Source of the DNA: Rossellomorea arthrocnemi
GTDB taxonomy: Bacteria > Bacillota > Bacilli > Bacillales > Bacillaceae_B
Assembly (NCBI RefSeq): GCF_904424705.1
Contig: NZ_CAJGBF010000001.1
Span: forward strand, 434,001 to 498,000
DNA: 64,000 nucleotides
Direction: 5' to 3'
The notes beneath the pieces are model-generated. The model did no database searches and was not told where the DNA came from. It worked only from the letters and a program-made list of their open reading frames with translations. This document shows, one piece after another, positions 33,498 through 42,270 of the stretch; within the stretch, counting starts at the first letter, position 1, and each line of letters starts with the position of its first letter. Made by a program: the position numbers and the translations under genes.

Positions 33498-34875
33498 CGT
33501 CATCCCTCCTTTCCATTGAGGAAAACATGACGACATTCAACTGCCCGATGCCCCTGTCCTTCGCCAACTGTTTGATTTCTTGCAGCGCATCCTCTGAAAC
33601 CTCTTTTTCAAAGAACATGAACAGTTCATCGTACTCCCCTTCAGGGATATTGTAGACATAATGAACGACTGCATCGTCTTCTGGATTCTCGAAGGTAAAA
33701 CCGTTCTGAATCGCATAGCCCTCTTTTTCAAAGGGAAGGATCGGGCTTCTGGTCGTGGAGTGATAAAGCACTCCGTCTCCCATCAAAGAAGCAATCTTCA
33801 TCGGGAGGTACATCATTTCCCCTGTACCGAGACAAAGGGTTTTCTTCTTGATCCGGTTCTGTTTCAGATAGTCGGCTGCCTTGGCACAGGAAGCGTCCAC
33901 GTCTTCTTTATCATTACGGGATATCCCGAACCTGCCTGTTTCCTTGATGTACGGAATGCTGTCTTTTTCATTCACATATGGTGTTTGGGTGAATAGGGAT
34001 TCTATGTTGAACCTTTCGATGTGAAGCTCAGCTTCTCGAGGTTTCGGCTCATAATCATACGCTGCTTCCCCGATCGTCTCTCCGGAGAAAGAGATATGGC
34101 CCGACAGGAGGGAAGTCGTATGAATCTTCACTCCTAATTCCCTTTCCAACTGACGGAACTGCTCTCTATTTTCATCCGAGCGCCAATCCAGGATGGACAC
34201 GACAGCATATTGTTCACGTGGGAATTTTGAATGGATATCTCTGATGATATTCAAAGACGTTTTCCCCGTGGTCATTTCATCATCGATCAACACAATCGGC
34301 TTATCGTTTCGTATGCGGTGCTCATCTATATAACAAAATTGGTTGACCGCATGTGAATGTTCTTCTTTGAAATTCAACAGTGGTTTATAGCCGTTGATTT
34401 CTTCCCGTGTGGTATGGATGTATTCTGCCTGCCCGATACAATCAAAAAAGGCATGCCCCAATGACGTGGCAGTTTCAGCAAACCCGATGACCAGTGGATC
34501 CCCGGGTAAGTCCAGCCTTAAACTGGACAGCCGACTATAGGCCTCCTCGATTTCCAGAGGATCTTCAGAGAAGCATCCATTGAGGATGGGGTCTTTCTCT
34601 TTCACGCTTTCCCCCGTGATTTGTTCGTAATACTCGATCGCAAGCAATCCAGATGTGAGCAGGGACTGTGCAGGGAGCAACGGCAGGTGTTTACCTAAGA
34701 GCTTGCTGACAAATAGAAACCCTCTTTTCTTATTCACCCGGAGTGCCATGATGAATAAGTCGTCGATCGAGAGGTTCAGGGGATTTTCCATTACCTCTAT
34801 ATCAATGGCCATATTGGGTAATAGTTGAAGTTTGTGCTGTGTCTGACAGTAAATCGATGTAGTTGTGGTTTTCAT
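33478..34875 (-). CDS. Phosphoribosyltransferase with TRSP domain (ter cluster)
   Basis: A 465-residue protein. An N-terminal PRTase domain shows LVIGFAETATSLGHAFFD and the PRPP motif IVLIDDEMTTGKTSLNII; the TRSP-type C-terminal domain has SIPYIKETGRFGIS, CLGTGEMMYLPMKIA, and YHSTTRSPILPFEKEGYAI. This two-domain layout is specific to ter-linked proteins. ATG 34875 has a GGGGTG site 4 bases upstream; no ribosome site precedes later Met codons, so the first 74 bases overlap the end of the CitE-like gene in another frame. Predicted to join a base or base-like moiety to ribose phosphate. Confidence 0.85.
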   Translation of the reverse strand: MKTTTTSIYCQTQHKLQLLPNMAIDIEVMENPLNLSIDDLFIMALRVNKKRGFLFVSKLLGKHLPLLPAQSLLTSGLLAIEYYEQITGESVKEKDPILNGCFSEDPLEIEEAYSRLSSLRLDLPGDPLVIGFAETATSLGHAFFDCIGQAEYIHTTREEINGYKPLLNFKEEHSHAVNQFCYIDEHRIRNDKPIVLIDDEMTTGKTSLNIIRDIHSKFPREQYAVVSILDWRSDENREQFRQLERELGVKIHTTSLLSGHISFSGETIGEAAYDYEPKPREAELHIERFNIESLFTQTPYVNEKDSIPYIKETGRFGISRNDKEDVDASCAKAADYLKQNRIKKKTLCLGTGEMMYLPMKIASLMGDGVLYHSTTRSPILPFEKEGYAIQNGFTFENPEDDAVVHYVYNIPEGEYDELFMFFEKEVSEDALQEIKQLAKDRGIGQLNVVMFSSMERRDDDGQDNG

Positions 34876-36010
34876 TGTACACCCCGTAAATCGTTGATTT
34901 TCTCAAAACTTTCTGAGCCCATAAATAATGGGGTTTGATTTCATTCATTTTGTTGGAGTATTCACTCTTCATCACTCCAACCGTTCCATTCACACCCTCC
35001 GTAATCGACAAGGCATCCATATAATCCTCTTTCGAAACGGCATTCAGGCTTTCGACAATTTTAATGTGACTCGGATGAATGACCGTTTTCCCATTCAGTC
35101 CATTTGCCAAGTCCAATAACGTTTCCTTGATTAACCCATCGTGGTATTCACTCAATAACTGGGACCTGAACCGTAAACCTTCTTCACCATAGGACTCCCT
35201 AAATGGAGACTGTCGCAGCTCAGGTTTCATGATCCTTGAAGATGCCTGCTCAAAATATTCCCAGACAGGACCGGAGATGGTGTATTCCCTGCCGAAGTAG
35301 TTGAACACATCGATGATAAAATCTTTTACGAGTGAAATATCATAAATCGTCGTATGACAGTTACGTCGGACTCCGTAAAGGCCGCAAAGATCCGTGGCTC
35401 CGATGCGGAGATTCAGGATGTTCTCCTTATAGTGGTGAAGGAGTTTCTTGATTTCTGATAGGTGGCTGTACCGGGTCTCCTTTTCCAGGAGGTCAGCTGT
35501 TTCAAAGATCGGCATCCCGTATAATGTAACGCCTTTATCCTTACCGGCACGAATCATGTGATCCAAATACGAAGTAGCATTGCCAAGTGAAAACTTAGGG
35601 AACACGAACCCGGTCAAACAGTCGATGGCCTCTCCCAGCTCGTTGCTAATGATGGAGATTTGCTCAGGTGACCGTACTCGAAGAAAAATCAAGGGGAGAT
35701 CGGATGTAGACAGTCTTCCATTTTGTAAAGACTCATAAATCGCTTGGAGATGGTGAATCACCATTCGCTCTGCATGCTCGACTTCACTGTCAGCGATGCT
35801 ATCCTCCAGACACAGGACCATCGAACATAATTCGGGATACTTTCTCTCGCTGACCAGGTCTGAAATATCTGTCCTTGTCGCCGGCATATACAAAGTGGCT
35901 CCCAGGCTGTATTCCAGGAGTTCTTTAGGAGAGTTTTTTGTAATGTTTGCAGGTTTAATATAAAAAACCCCTGCCGTTTGCAGAGCGGATAAATAACTAA
36001 AATGCCTCAT
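34802..36010 (-). CDS. CitE-like HpcH/HpaI-type aldolase/lyase of the ter cluster
   Basis: A 402-residue TIM-barrel lyase related to citrate lyase beta subunits. It has GATLYMPATR, CLEDSI (metal Asp/Glu), LIFLRVRSP (Arg), FVFPKFS, GMPIFETADLL, LRIGATDLCGLYGVRR and a terminal region ST-YGVYNENHNYIDLL. Start ATG 36010 (GAGGTG 7 bases upstream) is preferred; the frame to 36148 runs back through the terminator and terC. First gene of the biosynthetic part after the terC terminator. The C-terminal 24 codons overlap the PRTase gene. Confidence 0.85.
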   Translation of the reverse strand: MRHFSYLSALQTAGVFYIKPANITKNSPKELLEYSLGATLYMPATRTDISDLVSERKYPELCSMVLCLEDSIADSEVEHAERMVIHHLQAIYESLQNGRLSTSDLPLIFLRVRSPEQISIISNELGEAIDCLTGFVFPKFSLGNATSYLDHMIRAGKDKGVTLYGMPIFETADLLEKETRYSHLSEIKKLLHHYKENILNLRIGATDLCGLYGVRRNCHTTIYDISLVKDFIIDVFNYFGREYTISGPVWEYFEQASSRIMKPELRQSPFRESYGEEGLRFRSQLLSEYHDGLIKETLLDLANGLNGKTVIHPSHIKIVESLNAVSKEDYMDALSITEGVNGTVGVMKSEYSNKMNEIKPHYLWAQKVLRKSTIYGVYNENHNYIDLLSDTAQTSTITQYGH

Positions 36011-36035
36011 GTAGTACACCTCATATTTAGAAAAA

Positions 36036-36060
36036 AGAAGGAGATTCGGAGTCTCCTTCT
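36036..36060. terminator. Hairpin between terC and the biosynthetic genes
   Basis: AGAAGGAGA ... TCTCCTTCT with A-run on the left and T-run on the right, so it is terminator-shaped on both strands. On the minus strand it lies right after terC and would reduce read-through into the aldolase-PRTase genes. Confidence 0.75.
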
Positions 36061-36065
36061 TTTCA

Positions 36066-36854
36066 TTATTCTTCTTTTGAAGCTGCTGTTTGCTCGCTGG
36101 CAACCATTCTTCTGGACTTGTTGATGTAATGAACAACAAATGTCGCAAGAAATGCCCCTATCAATATAACAAAGAACACGATATGATCCAGATGGAATCC
36201 GAAGATACTGGCAAACATTTTCGCCGAAATCAATCCAATCAGAATGAACGCAGTCGTTTCAAACTCTGGGAACTTATCGATCAATTTCAAGAAAACACCT
36301 GCAACCGTACGCATCATCAGGATCCCGATCATACCACCGATCAGTAACACCCAGACCTGATCAGAAATCGCAAATGCCGCAAGGATCGAGTCCACACTGA
36401 ACGTGATATCGACCATCTCAACGGTAAAGACCGTTGCCCAGAACATCCCGATCGTACGAACCAACCAGCCGCCTTTATTGAATTCCTTCGCTTCGTCTTC
36501 ATCATCCCCGCTATTCTTTTTGCGGAAGAAGTCAATGACGATCCAGGCAAGGTAAGCCGCTCCGATCACTTTAACAAATGTAAATTTAACTAAGTACACA
36601 CCTACTCCTATAAATAAGAAACGGAAGAAATAGGCTCCGAACAATCCGTACATCAGTGCTTTTTTTCGTTGTTTTTCAGGCAAGTGTTTCACTAGTATCG
36701 CCAAGACGAGGGCATTATCCGCTGATAACAATCCCTCAATGACGACCAGTGAACCGATCAATCCCCAGGCTACCGGGTCGGTTAACACTTCCCCCCACAT
36801 TTCAAAGTCAAAAAACATGGCGTACGTCGAAAGTATTTGTTGTATAATTTCCAA
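36066..36854 (-). CDS. yceF: TerC-family integral membrane protein
   Basis: A 262-residue protein with 7-8 membrane segments. Family signatures are EGLLSADNALVLAILVKHL and the second acidic motif DITFSVDSILAAFAIS, with intramembrane Asp/Glu/Asn residues typical of TerC metal-ion handling proteins. It starts at TTG 36854, 8 bases after AGGAGG; an out-of-frame ATG lies in between. Bacillus TerC homologs help export of Mn and metalation of secreted proteins. Co-transcribed after three TerD genes. Confidence 0.92.
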   Translation of the reverse strand: MEIIQQILSTYAMFFDFEMWGEVLTDPVAWGLIGSLVVIEGLLSADNALVLAILVKHLPEKQRKKALMYGLFGAYFFRFLFIGVGVYLVKFTFVKVIGAAYLAWIVIDFFRKKNSGDDEDEAKEFNKGGWLVRTIGMFWATVFTVEMVDITFSVDSILAAFAISDQVWVLLIGGMIGILMMRTVAGVFLKLIDKFPEFETTAFILIGLISAKMFASIFGFHLDHIVFFVILIGAFLATFVVHYINKSRRMVASEQTAASKEE

Positions 36855-36896
36855 TTCATGATCCTCCTAAAGCTGAACTCGATGTTTCAGCTTGCT

Positions 36897-37475
36897 TTAA
36901 ACCTGTAAACCATAATTTCGGCATAAGTCTGCCAATCCACCGGCAAACCCACTTCCAATGGCACTGAATTTCCACTCATTCCCGTGTCTGTAAAGCTCAC
37001 AAATGACCACAGCTGTTTCGATGGAGAAATCTTCTCCTAAATCAAAACGAAGTAACTCGTTATCCGAAGCATCGTCCACCAAACGGACGAACGCATTCGA
37101 CACTTGTCCAAAGTTCTGACGGCGCGCATCGGCATCATGGATGGTTACCGTGATTCCAATCTTATGAACATATGATGGAATCTTGGAAAAATCCACGATC
37201 AGCTGTTCATCGTCACCATCTCCCTCTCCTGTCAGGTTATCACCTGTATGTATAACAGATTCAGAAGGGTGGGATAAATTATTGTAGAAAATGAAATCCT
37301 GATCATTTACACATTTATCATTCGCATCCACAAGGAAAGCAGAAGCATCCAAGTCGAAATCATGTCCGCCTTGGTATTTATTTGTATCCCATCCAAGACC
37401 GATGACGGCTCTTGTCAATCCGGGATTTGTTTTGGTCAAATCGATTCGTTGACCTTTTGATAATTGAATAGCCAT
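36897..37475 (-). CDS. yceE: TerD-family calcium-binding stress protein (YceE-type)
   Basis: 192 residues. [42 protein letters not shown] (Ca-binding loop), [22 protein letters not shown] and [17 protein letters not shown] follow the TerD consensus. ATG 37475 after GGAGAG. 40 bases behind the next paralog. Both intact Ca-loops are present. Confidence 0.92.
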   Translation of the reverse strand: MAIQLSKGQRIDLTKTNPGLTRAVIGLGWDTNKYQGGHDFDLDASAFLVDANDKCVNDQDFIFYNNLSHPSESVIHTGDNLTGEGDGDDEQLIVDFSKIPSYVHKIGITVTIHDADARRQNFGQVSNAFVRLVDDASDNELLRFDLGEDFSIETAVVICELYRHGNEWKFSAIGSGFAGGLADLCRNYGLQV

Positions 37476-37515
37476 ATTAATCTCTCCAATCGTGATTCAT
37501 AGAGTGATATCTTAC

Positions 37516-38094
37516 TTACAGTGAAAGACCGTAGTCTGTCGCGATTCTTGCTAATCCGCCTTGGTAACCTGAACCGATCGCAGAGAACTTCCATTCTCCG
37601 TTGTGACGATATAATTCCCCAACGATAATTGCCGTTTCAATAGAGAAATCCTCTCCCAGATCATAGCGGATGATTTCTTCCTTGTTATCTTCATTCACGA
37701 TACGAACAAACGCATTGGATACTTGACCAAAGTTCTGGTTGCGCGCTTCTGCATCATGGATCGTGATGACAAATGAAATCTTTTCAACCGCCACTGGAAC
37801 AGAACCCAGGTTGACCTTCACTTGCTCGTCGTCCCCGTCCCCTTCACCAGTCAGATTGTCACCCGTATGCTCAACAGATCCGTTTCCACCGATCAGCTGA
37901 TTGTAGAAAACAAAGTCTTTTTCCGATGAACATTTCCCGTTTGAATCAAGCAGGAAAATGCTTGCATCTAAATCGAAATCATTTCCTCCGTCATACTTAT
38001 TCGTATCCCAGCCAAGTCCAACCATCACTTTGGATAGACCAGGGTTTGTTTTCGTTAAATCGACTTTTTGTCCTTTTGATAATGAAATTGCCAC
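37516..38094 (-). CDS. yceD: TerD-family calcium-binding stress protein (YceD-type)
   Basis: 192 residues, GTG start 38094 behind [55 protein letters not shown] and [20 protein letters not shown] match the family. Most similar in the window to yceE, so the pair arose by duplication. 40-base spacing from yceC is the same as to yceE. Confidence 0.92.
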   Translation of the reverse strand: MAISLSKGQKVDLTKTNPGLSKVMVGLGWDTNKYDGGNDFDLDASIFLLDSNGKCSSEKDFVFYNQLIGGNGSVEHTGDNLTGEGDGDDEQVKVNLGSVPVAVEKISFVITIHDAEARNQNFGQVSNAFVRIVNEDNKEEIIRYDLGEDFSIETAIIVGELYRHNGEWKFSAIGSGYQGGLARIATDYGLSL

Positions 38095-38134
38095 TATATA
38101 TCTCCCCTATCTTAGAATTGTTTTTTCCATTTGC

Positions 38135-38731
38135 TTAAGCGAATCGTTGAACCAGGTCGCCTACCTTGCCATCATTCGTGCCGGTTCCGACTGCAGCAAA
38201 CTTCCACTCTTCTCCGTGTCTGTAGATCTCAGCCACGATTAGGCTTGTCTTACCTGAATAGTCTTCAGACAGATTGAACTTGATCAGTTCTTGCTTGTTA
38301 CTCATATTCACTACTCGGATAAATGCATTCTCAATCATGCCAAAGTCTTGATTACGTTTCTTGCAATCATAGATATTTACCACGAATACAAGCTTATTGA
38401 TATGTGAAGGAACTTTCTGAAGATCAACGAGGATTTGCTCATCGTCCCCATCTCCATCACCTGTCAAGTTATCACCCGTGTGCTTGACACTTCCACAGTT
38501 ACTTTTCAACTTGCCGAAATAGATCAGGTTTTTGTTTTCAGTGAATCGATCGTTCTCAAGCATCAAGACAGATGCATCACAATCGATATTCGGTGCTCCC
38601 CCGCCTAATCCGAACAAACCGCTTTTCTTGACTTGAACAGGATCCCAGCCAAGACCTACCATTAATTTGGATAAACCAGCATTCCCTTTTGTTAAATCAA
38701 TTCTTTGACCTTTTTGTAATGAAATAGACAC
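38135..38731 (-). CDS. yceC: TerD-family stress protein (YceC-type), first gene of the ter cluster
   Basis: 198 residues, GTG start 38731 with AGAGGAG upstream. [16 protein letters not shown], a loop insertion rich in Gly near residue 40 (KKSGLFGLGGGAPN), [27 protein letters not shown], and IVAEIYRHGEEWKFAAVGTG. The Gly-rich insertion and the Cys in the DCDAS motif set it apart from the two others, as in Bacillus YceC. No clear sigma-B or ECF promoter could be read upstream. Confidence 0.9.
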   Translation of the reverse strand: MSISLQKGQRIDLTKGNAGLSKLMVGLGWDPVQVKKSGLFGLGGGAPNIDCDASVLMLENDRFTENKNLIYFGKLKSNCGSVKHTGDNLTGDGDGDDEQILVDLQKVPSHINKLVFVVNIYDCKKRNQDFGMIENAFIRVVNMSNKQELIKFNLSEDYSGKTSLIVAEIYRHGEEWKFAAVGTGTNDGKVGDLVQRFA

Positions 38732-38902
38732 TGTGCTTCACTCCTCTTCCATAATAAAATTCTACCAAACACATTGCATAAATTGTAGAAAAATAGCGTT
38801 TTTTCTATTAAAATGTAAAACATAATTATATTTACATTCTACTAAAGCACTACCATAAAATCTAGTTTTTCCCAATATTTGTTGAAGGAAATATATACTA
38901 GT
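38732..38902. other. Leader region of the ter cluster
   Basis: AT-rich, no gene. A TAGAAT on the minus strand at about 38759-38764 could be a -10 but lacks a -35. Together with the repeats at 38903-38929 and 39045-39114 this fills the 411-base gap up to 39142. Confidence 0.3.
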
Positions 38903-38929
38903 GAAGCAAGGGGACGGTTCTGATGCTTC
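38903..38929. repeat. Single half-module of the palindrome family
   Basis: GAAGCAAGGGGACGGTTC followed by TGATGCTTC; the partner half is missing or degraded (a faint GAAACCGTCTC follows at about 38938-38948). Confidence 0.6.
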
Positions 38930-39044
38930 TTCGTTGCGAAACCGTCTCATTATAAATCGTATACTGGTTAGTTATAAGGCTTACTATTATCTACGATTGA
39001 GATGGGATTAGGTTTCATGATTTTTTCACTGATGGGAAGATTAA

Positions 39045-39114
39045 GAGCATAGGGACGGTTCTCCTGCTTCCAACTCTCCAGAAAAAGAAGCATGGGAACC
39101 GTTCCCATGCTTTC
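39045..39114. repeat. Long-form REPIN-like palindrome
   Basis: Left half GAGCATAGGGACGGTTCTCC-TGCTTC, right half GAAGCATGGGAACCG and TTCCCATGCTTTC. The right half is itself a near-perfect hairpin and may terminate the 39143 gene on the minus strand. Confidence 0.75.
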
Positions 39115-39142
39115 AATCTAGTAGTGTATTTAATTTTCTGTT

Positions 39143-39415
39143 TTATAAAAAATAGGCAGAAGATACATAAGCGACAACGATAGAGAGGCTTATGTATAAG
39201 GAAAACATTATAATCTTTTTCTCCGTGATTTTTTTGATAGCTAGAGTTAATAATAGTAAGCATAGAAGGGCAGGGCCCGCAATATTCACATAATAGGCGA
39301 ATTCAGTCTCATGTCCATATTTTATGAAGTAAAAGACTTGAAACCCTGCCCAAAATAATAACAAACTACCTATTAGGTTTTCTACCATGCTTCTTTTCCC
39401 CATTTTCCCTTTCAT
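39143..39415 (-). CDS. Small membrane protein, 90 residues, unrecognised
   Basis: ATG 39415 with AAGGAGG upstream. A basic N-terminus (KGKMGKRSM) is followed by three hydrophobic segments at about 10-31, 42-60 and 68-88. No conserved motif recognised. It is bounded by a palindrome on the 3' side and precedes nothing on its strand, so it is probably monocistronic or paired with the 39467 gene, 51 bases upstream. Confidence 0.65.
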   Translation of the reverse strand: MKGKMGKRSMVENLIGSLLLFWAGFQVFYFIKYGHETEFAYYVNIAGPALLCLLLLTLAIKKITEKKIIMFSLYISLSIVVAYVSSAYFL

Positions 39416-39466
39416 TGAAATACCTCCTTGATAGGTTAAGAAAGCCAGTGAAAAGAATCCCTTTGC

Positions 39467-39736
39467 CTACTTCCGAACCCCACCATGCCTCACCCTATAC
39501 AAAATCGAAGCAAACAGATTAGCCAGAAAGAATAACGGGTTCCCCTGCATATTCCCAAGAAGGCTCAGTTCACCTGCATTCATGTCATCATACATCTCTC
39601 CCTGCTTCTTTCCTTTCAATCGATTCTTTTCCTCTTCCGCTTTTAAAGAGATCAAGAAGCGATATTGCATAGGTAAGATCATCAGGGAAATCAATACATA
39701 TAAACCGATAACAGCTAGAAAGATATACAATTCCAA
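39467..39736 (-). CDS. Small membrane-anchored protein, 89 residues (DUF3949-like, tentative)
   Basis: TTG start at 39736, 9 bases after AAGGAGG. One N-terminal membrane segment (about 2-22), a charged central part (LKAEEEKNRLKGKKQGEMYD) and a weaker C-terminal hydrophobic stretch (NPLFFLANLFASILY). Looks like small Bacillus DUF3949 proteins, but I am not certain. Function unknown. Confidence 0.6.
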   Translation of the reverse strand: MELYIFLAVIGLYVLISLMILPMQYRFLISLKAEEEKNRLKGKKQGEMYDDMNAGELSLLGNMQGNPLFFLANLFASILYRVRHGGVRK

Positions 39737-39820
39737 TTTGACTGCCTCCTTAAATCCACCACTGTTTTTATTCCTTATATATGTATACGTTTAACTGAAT
39801 TGGAAAGTTTCGTTAATGGG

Positions 39821-39890
39821 GAGCACAGGGACGGTTCTCCCGCTTCCAACTCATAAAAAAAAGAAGCACGAGAACCGTCCCCGTGCTTCC
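39821..39890. repeat. Long-form REPIN-like palindrome
   Basis: GAGCACAGGGACGGTTCTCC-CGCTTCC, A/T spacer, GAAGCACGAGAACCGTC and CCCGTGCTTCC. Lies just after the dihydroxyacetone kinase gene (ends 39905) and may end its transcript. Confidence 0.8.
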
Positions 39891-39904
39891 TCTTGCTTCA
39901 TTCT

Positions 39905-41662
39905 TTACTTCAAACTCTCCGATAACTCGGTAAATATTACCCCAAGGGCATAAGCACCAGCATCTGGATGTCCAAGGCTTCTTTCCCCAACGGTACCTGC
40001 TCGTCCCATCCGGGCAACGATATCCTTGGTTTTCTCGGCTCCTTCTACAGCGGCCGCTGCTCCTTTTTCAAACGCAGTCTTGAAGTCATCCCCGTTCGCT
40101 GCACTCTCCGACCAGGAGTCCGCACATGGAACGAGTGCGTCCACGAGTGTTTTGTCACCGACCTCTGCTCCTCTGCCGAAGGATCTCTCGCCTGTATCCT
40201 GGATTCCTTTCACGGCCGCTTGCAGCATGTCTGCGAATTCTTCCACGGTCAGTTCGGTTCGATCTTGAGCCGACTTCCCTGCCGCACGGAACGCAGATCC
40301 CCAGATTGGACCGGAAGCACCGCCGCAATATTCCATGATGACCATAGAACTTGCATCCAGAAAGCTACCGATTGTGAGATTTTCTTGCCTAAGGATGTCT
40401 TTCCACTCCCGCTTCAACTGCTTGAATCCTTTGGAAACGCTCATTCCGAAATCCCCGTCTCCTGCATGGGAATCCAATTCACAGAAAGGTACTTCGTTCT
40501 TGATGATGATGTCACTCATTTTATCCACGAGATAGATCACGTTATCAAGTGTTGCCTTATCATTCTTGATCACAGCGTGTTCTTCCGATGTCTCCACTTC
40601 GAAGGAGACTGGTTTCGCTTCCTCATCTTCTTCGAGGTCGATGTACTCCACACCCGGTACCGGTCCGTCCACTCTGAACGCAGGCGCTGTACTTTCACTG
40701 GACAGCAATGTTTTTAACTCTTCATCCAGCTTCATCACGGTCAGGGAAACACCTGCCATATCGATGCTCGTCATGTAATTGCCGACAAAGGCACGGTTGA
40801 TCGCGATCTTTTTATCCGCCAAAATCCGAGTGACGGAATGGTTTAAAAGGTAGAGTTCTTGTAGCGGAGTACCTCCAAAGCCGTTTACAAGGACCGCGAC
40901 CTCGGAAGAATCCCCCTCTTCCATTTTCAAATCCTTCAGAAGGTCGTTTACCATACGCTCTGCCAGTTCGTCAGCGGACGCCATTTTTTCCCGTCTTGTC
41001 CCAGGCTCACCGTGAATTCCGACACCATATTCGATTTCGTCGTCAGCCAATTTGAACGTTGGAGATCCACTGGCTGGTACGGTACAGGATGTCAGTGCGA
41101 ATCCGATGCTGCGGACATTTTCAGCAGCCTTCTCCGCCACGGCTTTCACTTCCATCAAGCTTCTGCCTTCTTCAGCTGCCGCTCCCGCAATTTTATGTAC
41201 CAACACGGTTCCAGCGACACCTCGGCGCCCCACTGTATAAAGGCTGTCTTCCACGGCAATATCATCATCCACTTTGACATATTCCACAGGGATGCCATCC
41301 TCTGAAGCCATATGAGCTGCATTTTTAAAATTCATGATATCCCCGCTGTAATTCTTAATGACCAAGAGGGCTCCCTTTTTACCGGCTGTTGCTTTAATCG
41401 CCTGATAGACCTGGATCTGCGAAGGTGACGCAAACACATCACCGCACACAGCAGCATCAAGCATCCCTTTGCCCACTAATCCAGCATGTGCAGGCTCATG
41501 TCCACTTCCTCCGCCGCTGATCAACGTTACCTTATTCTCATTCAAATCCTTCTTCTTCATCACCTTATACTTCTTCATAAACTCAAGCTCCGGATGAGCC
41601 ATGGCCATTCCATTGCACATCTCCACGACCAAATCTTCAGGTTCATTCATGACTTTCTTCAT
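39905..41662 (-). CDS. ATP-dependent dihydroxyacetone kinase (fused DhaK-DhaL)
   Basis: A 585-residue single-chain kinase that phosphorylates dihydroxyacetone (and glyceraldehyde) to the triose phosphate with ATP. The DhaK part (about 1-330) has GGGSGHEPAHAGLVGKGML, KNYSGDIMNF and the His that binds the substrate covalently in YGVGIHGEPGTRRE. The DhaL part (about 375-585) has the Mg-ADP site DSHAGDGDFGMSVSKG and GGASGPIWGSAF. ATG 41662 after GGAGGAG. Monocistronic between two palindromes; no PTS-type dha genes nearby. Confidence 0.92.
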   Translation of the reverse strand: MKKVMNEPEDLVVEMCNGMAMAHPELEFMKKYKVMKKKDLNENKVTLISGGGSGHEPAHAGLVGKGMLDAAVCGDVFASPSQIQVYQAIKATAGKKGALLVIKNYSGDIMNFKNAAHMASEDGIPVEYVKVDDDIAVEDSLYTVGRRGVAGTVLVHKIAGAAAEEGRSLMEVKAVAEKAAENVRSIGFALTSCTVPASGSPTFKLADDEIEYGVGIHGEPGTRREKMASADELAERMVNDLLKDLKMEEGDSSEVAVLVNGFGGTPLQELYLLNHSVTRILADKKIAINRAFVGNYMTSIDMAGVSLTVMKLDEELKTLLSSESTAPAFRVDGPVPGVEYIDLEEDEEAKPVSFEVETSEEHAVIKNDKATLDNVIYLVDKMSDIIIKNEVPFCELDSHAGDGDFGMSVSKGFKQLKREWKDILRQENLTIGSFLDASSMVIMEYCGGASGPIWGSAFRAAGKSAQDRTELTVEEFADMLQAAVKGIQDTGERSFGRGAEVGDKTLVDALVPCADSWSESAANGDDFKTAFEKGAAAAVEGAEKTKDIVARMGRAGTVGERSLGHPDAGAYALGVIFTELSESLK

Positions 41663-41729
41663 TCATAACTCCTCCTTCAGTTTTATGATTGACCAAATTA
41701 TCTCACTCAGCACGCTAAAACGAAAGCAA

Positions 41730-41796
41730 GAAGCATGGGGACGGTTCTGCTGCTTCCTCTAGATAAAAAAAGAAGTACGAGGATCGTTCCTGCTTG
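41730..41796. repeat. Long-form palindrome, decayed right half
   Basis: Left half GAAGCATGGGGACGGTTC-TGCTGCTTCC is intact; right half GAAGTACGAGGATCGTTCC-TGCTTG has several changes and a gap, showing decay of an old copy. Confidence 0.75.
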
Positions 41797-41879
41797 TTCA
41801 AACATGGTAAGATGATATTATCAGAATTTTAAAAATCATTTAGATGAGTAACAAAAAATTGAATGACCTAGGAGAGATG

Positions 41880-42257
41880 ATGATGATATTCCTATGCATG
41901 GGCTATTTCAACTCTGAAAAAATGGATGCACGTCCAAGTGCGGAGATTGAAGCGGTGATGGCTGAATGCCAACCGCACACGGAGAAATTGTATGAAACGG
42001 GGAAGGTGCTCCTTGATGCAGGTCTGGAATCCGAGATCAAAAACTTGCGCCGGGTGGACGGGAAGGTCATGGTAACAGATGGTCCGTTTACAGAATCGAA
42101 AGAGATGATCGGCAGCGTCTTCATTTTTGAAGCAGAAGACATGGATGAAGCGATCGAGCTTGCCTCTATTCATCCAACCACGCAAATGAATATAGGAGAA
42201 GAATTTGGGTGGCGCATCGAAATTCGTCCTGTTCATTTCTTTAAGAATGATAAGTGA
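41880..42257 (+). CDS. YCII-related (DGPF-domain) protein
   Basis: A 125-residue ferredoxin-like-fold protein of the YCII/PhnB-associated family. YFNSEKMDARP near the N-terminus and VTDGPFTESKEMIGSVFIFEAEDMDEA, split around the DGPF motif, are diagnostic. Three adjacent ATG codons follow AGGAGAG; the second is taken by spacing. Such proteins are often next to ECF sigma factors in other bacteria, but not here; the DinB gene starts 13 bases after it, suggesting co-transcription. Confidence 0.82.
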   Translation: MMIFLCMGYFNSEKMDARPSAEIEAVMAECQPHTEKLYETGKVLLDAGLESEIKNLRRVDGKVMVTDGPFTESKEMIGSVFIFEAEDMDEAIELASIHPTTQMNIGEEFGWRIEIRPVHFFKNDK

Positions 42258-42270
42258 GGTACCCGATAAA

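Noticed and set aside
36011-36148. N-terminal extension of the CitE-like gene
   Set aside because: Would translate through the terC terminator and overlap terC; the ATG at 36010 has a proper ribosome site.
38732-38830. Sigma-B or ECF promoter before yceC
   Set aside because: No convincing GTTT/GGGTAT or AAC/CGT pair at the right spacing was found by eye.
39968-40717. 249-codon plus-strand frame opposite the dihydroxyacetone kinase gene
   Set aside because: Antisense shadow; Cys/Phe/Arg-rich with no domain.
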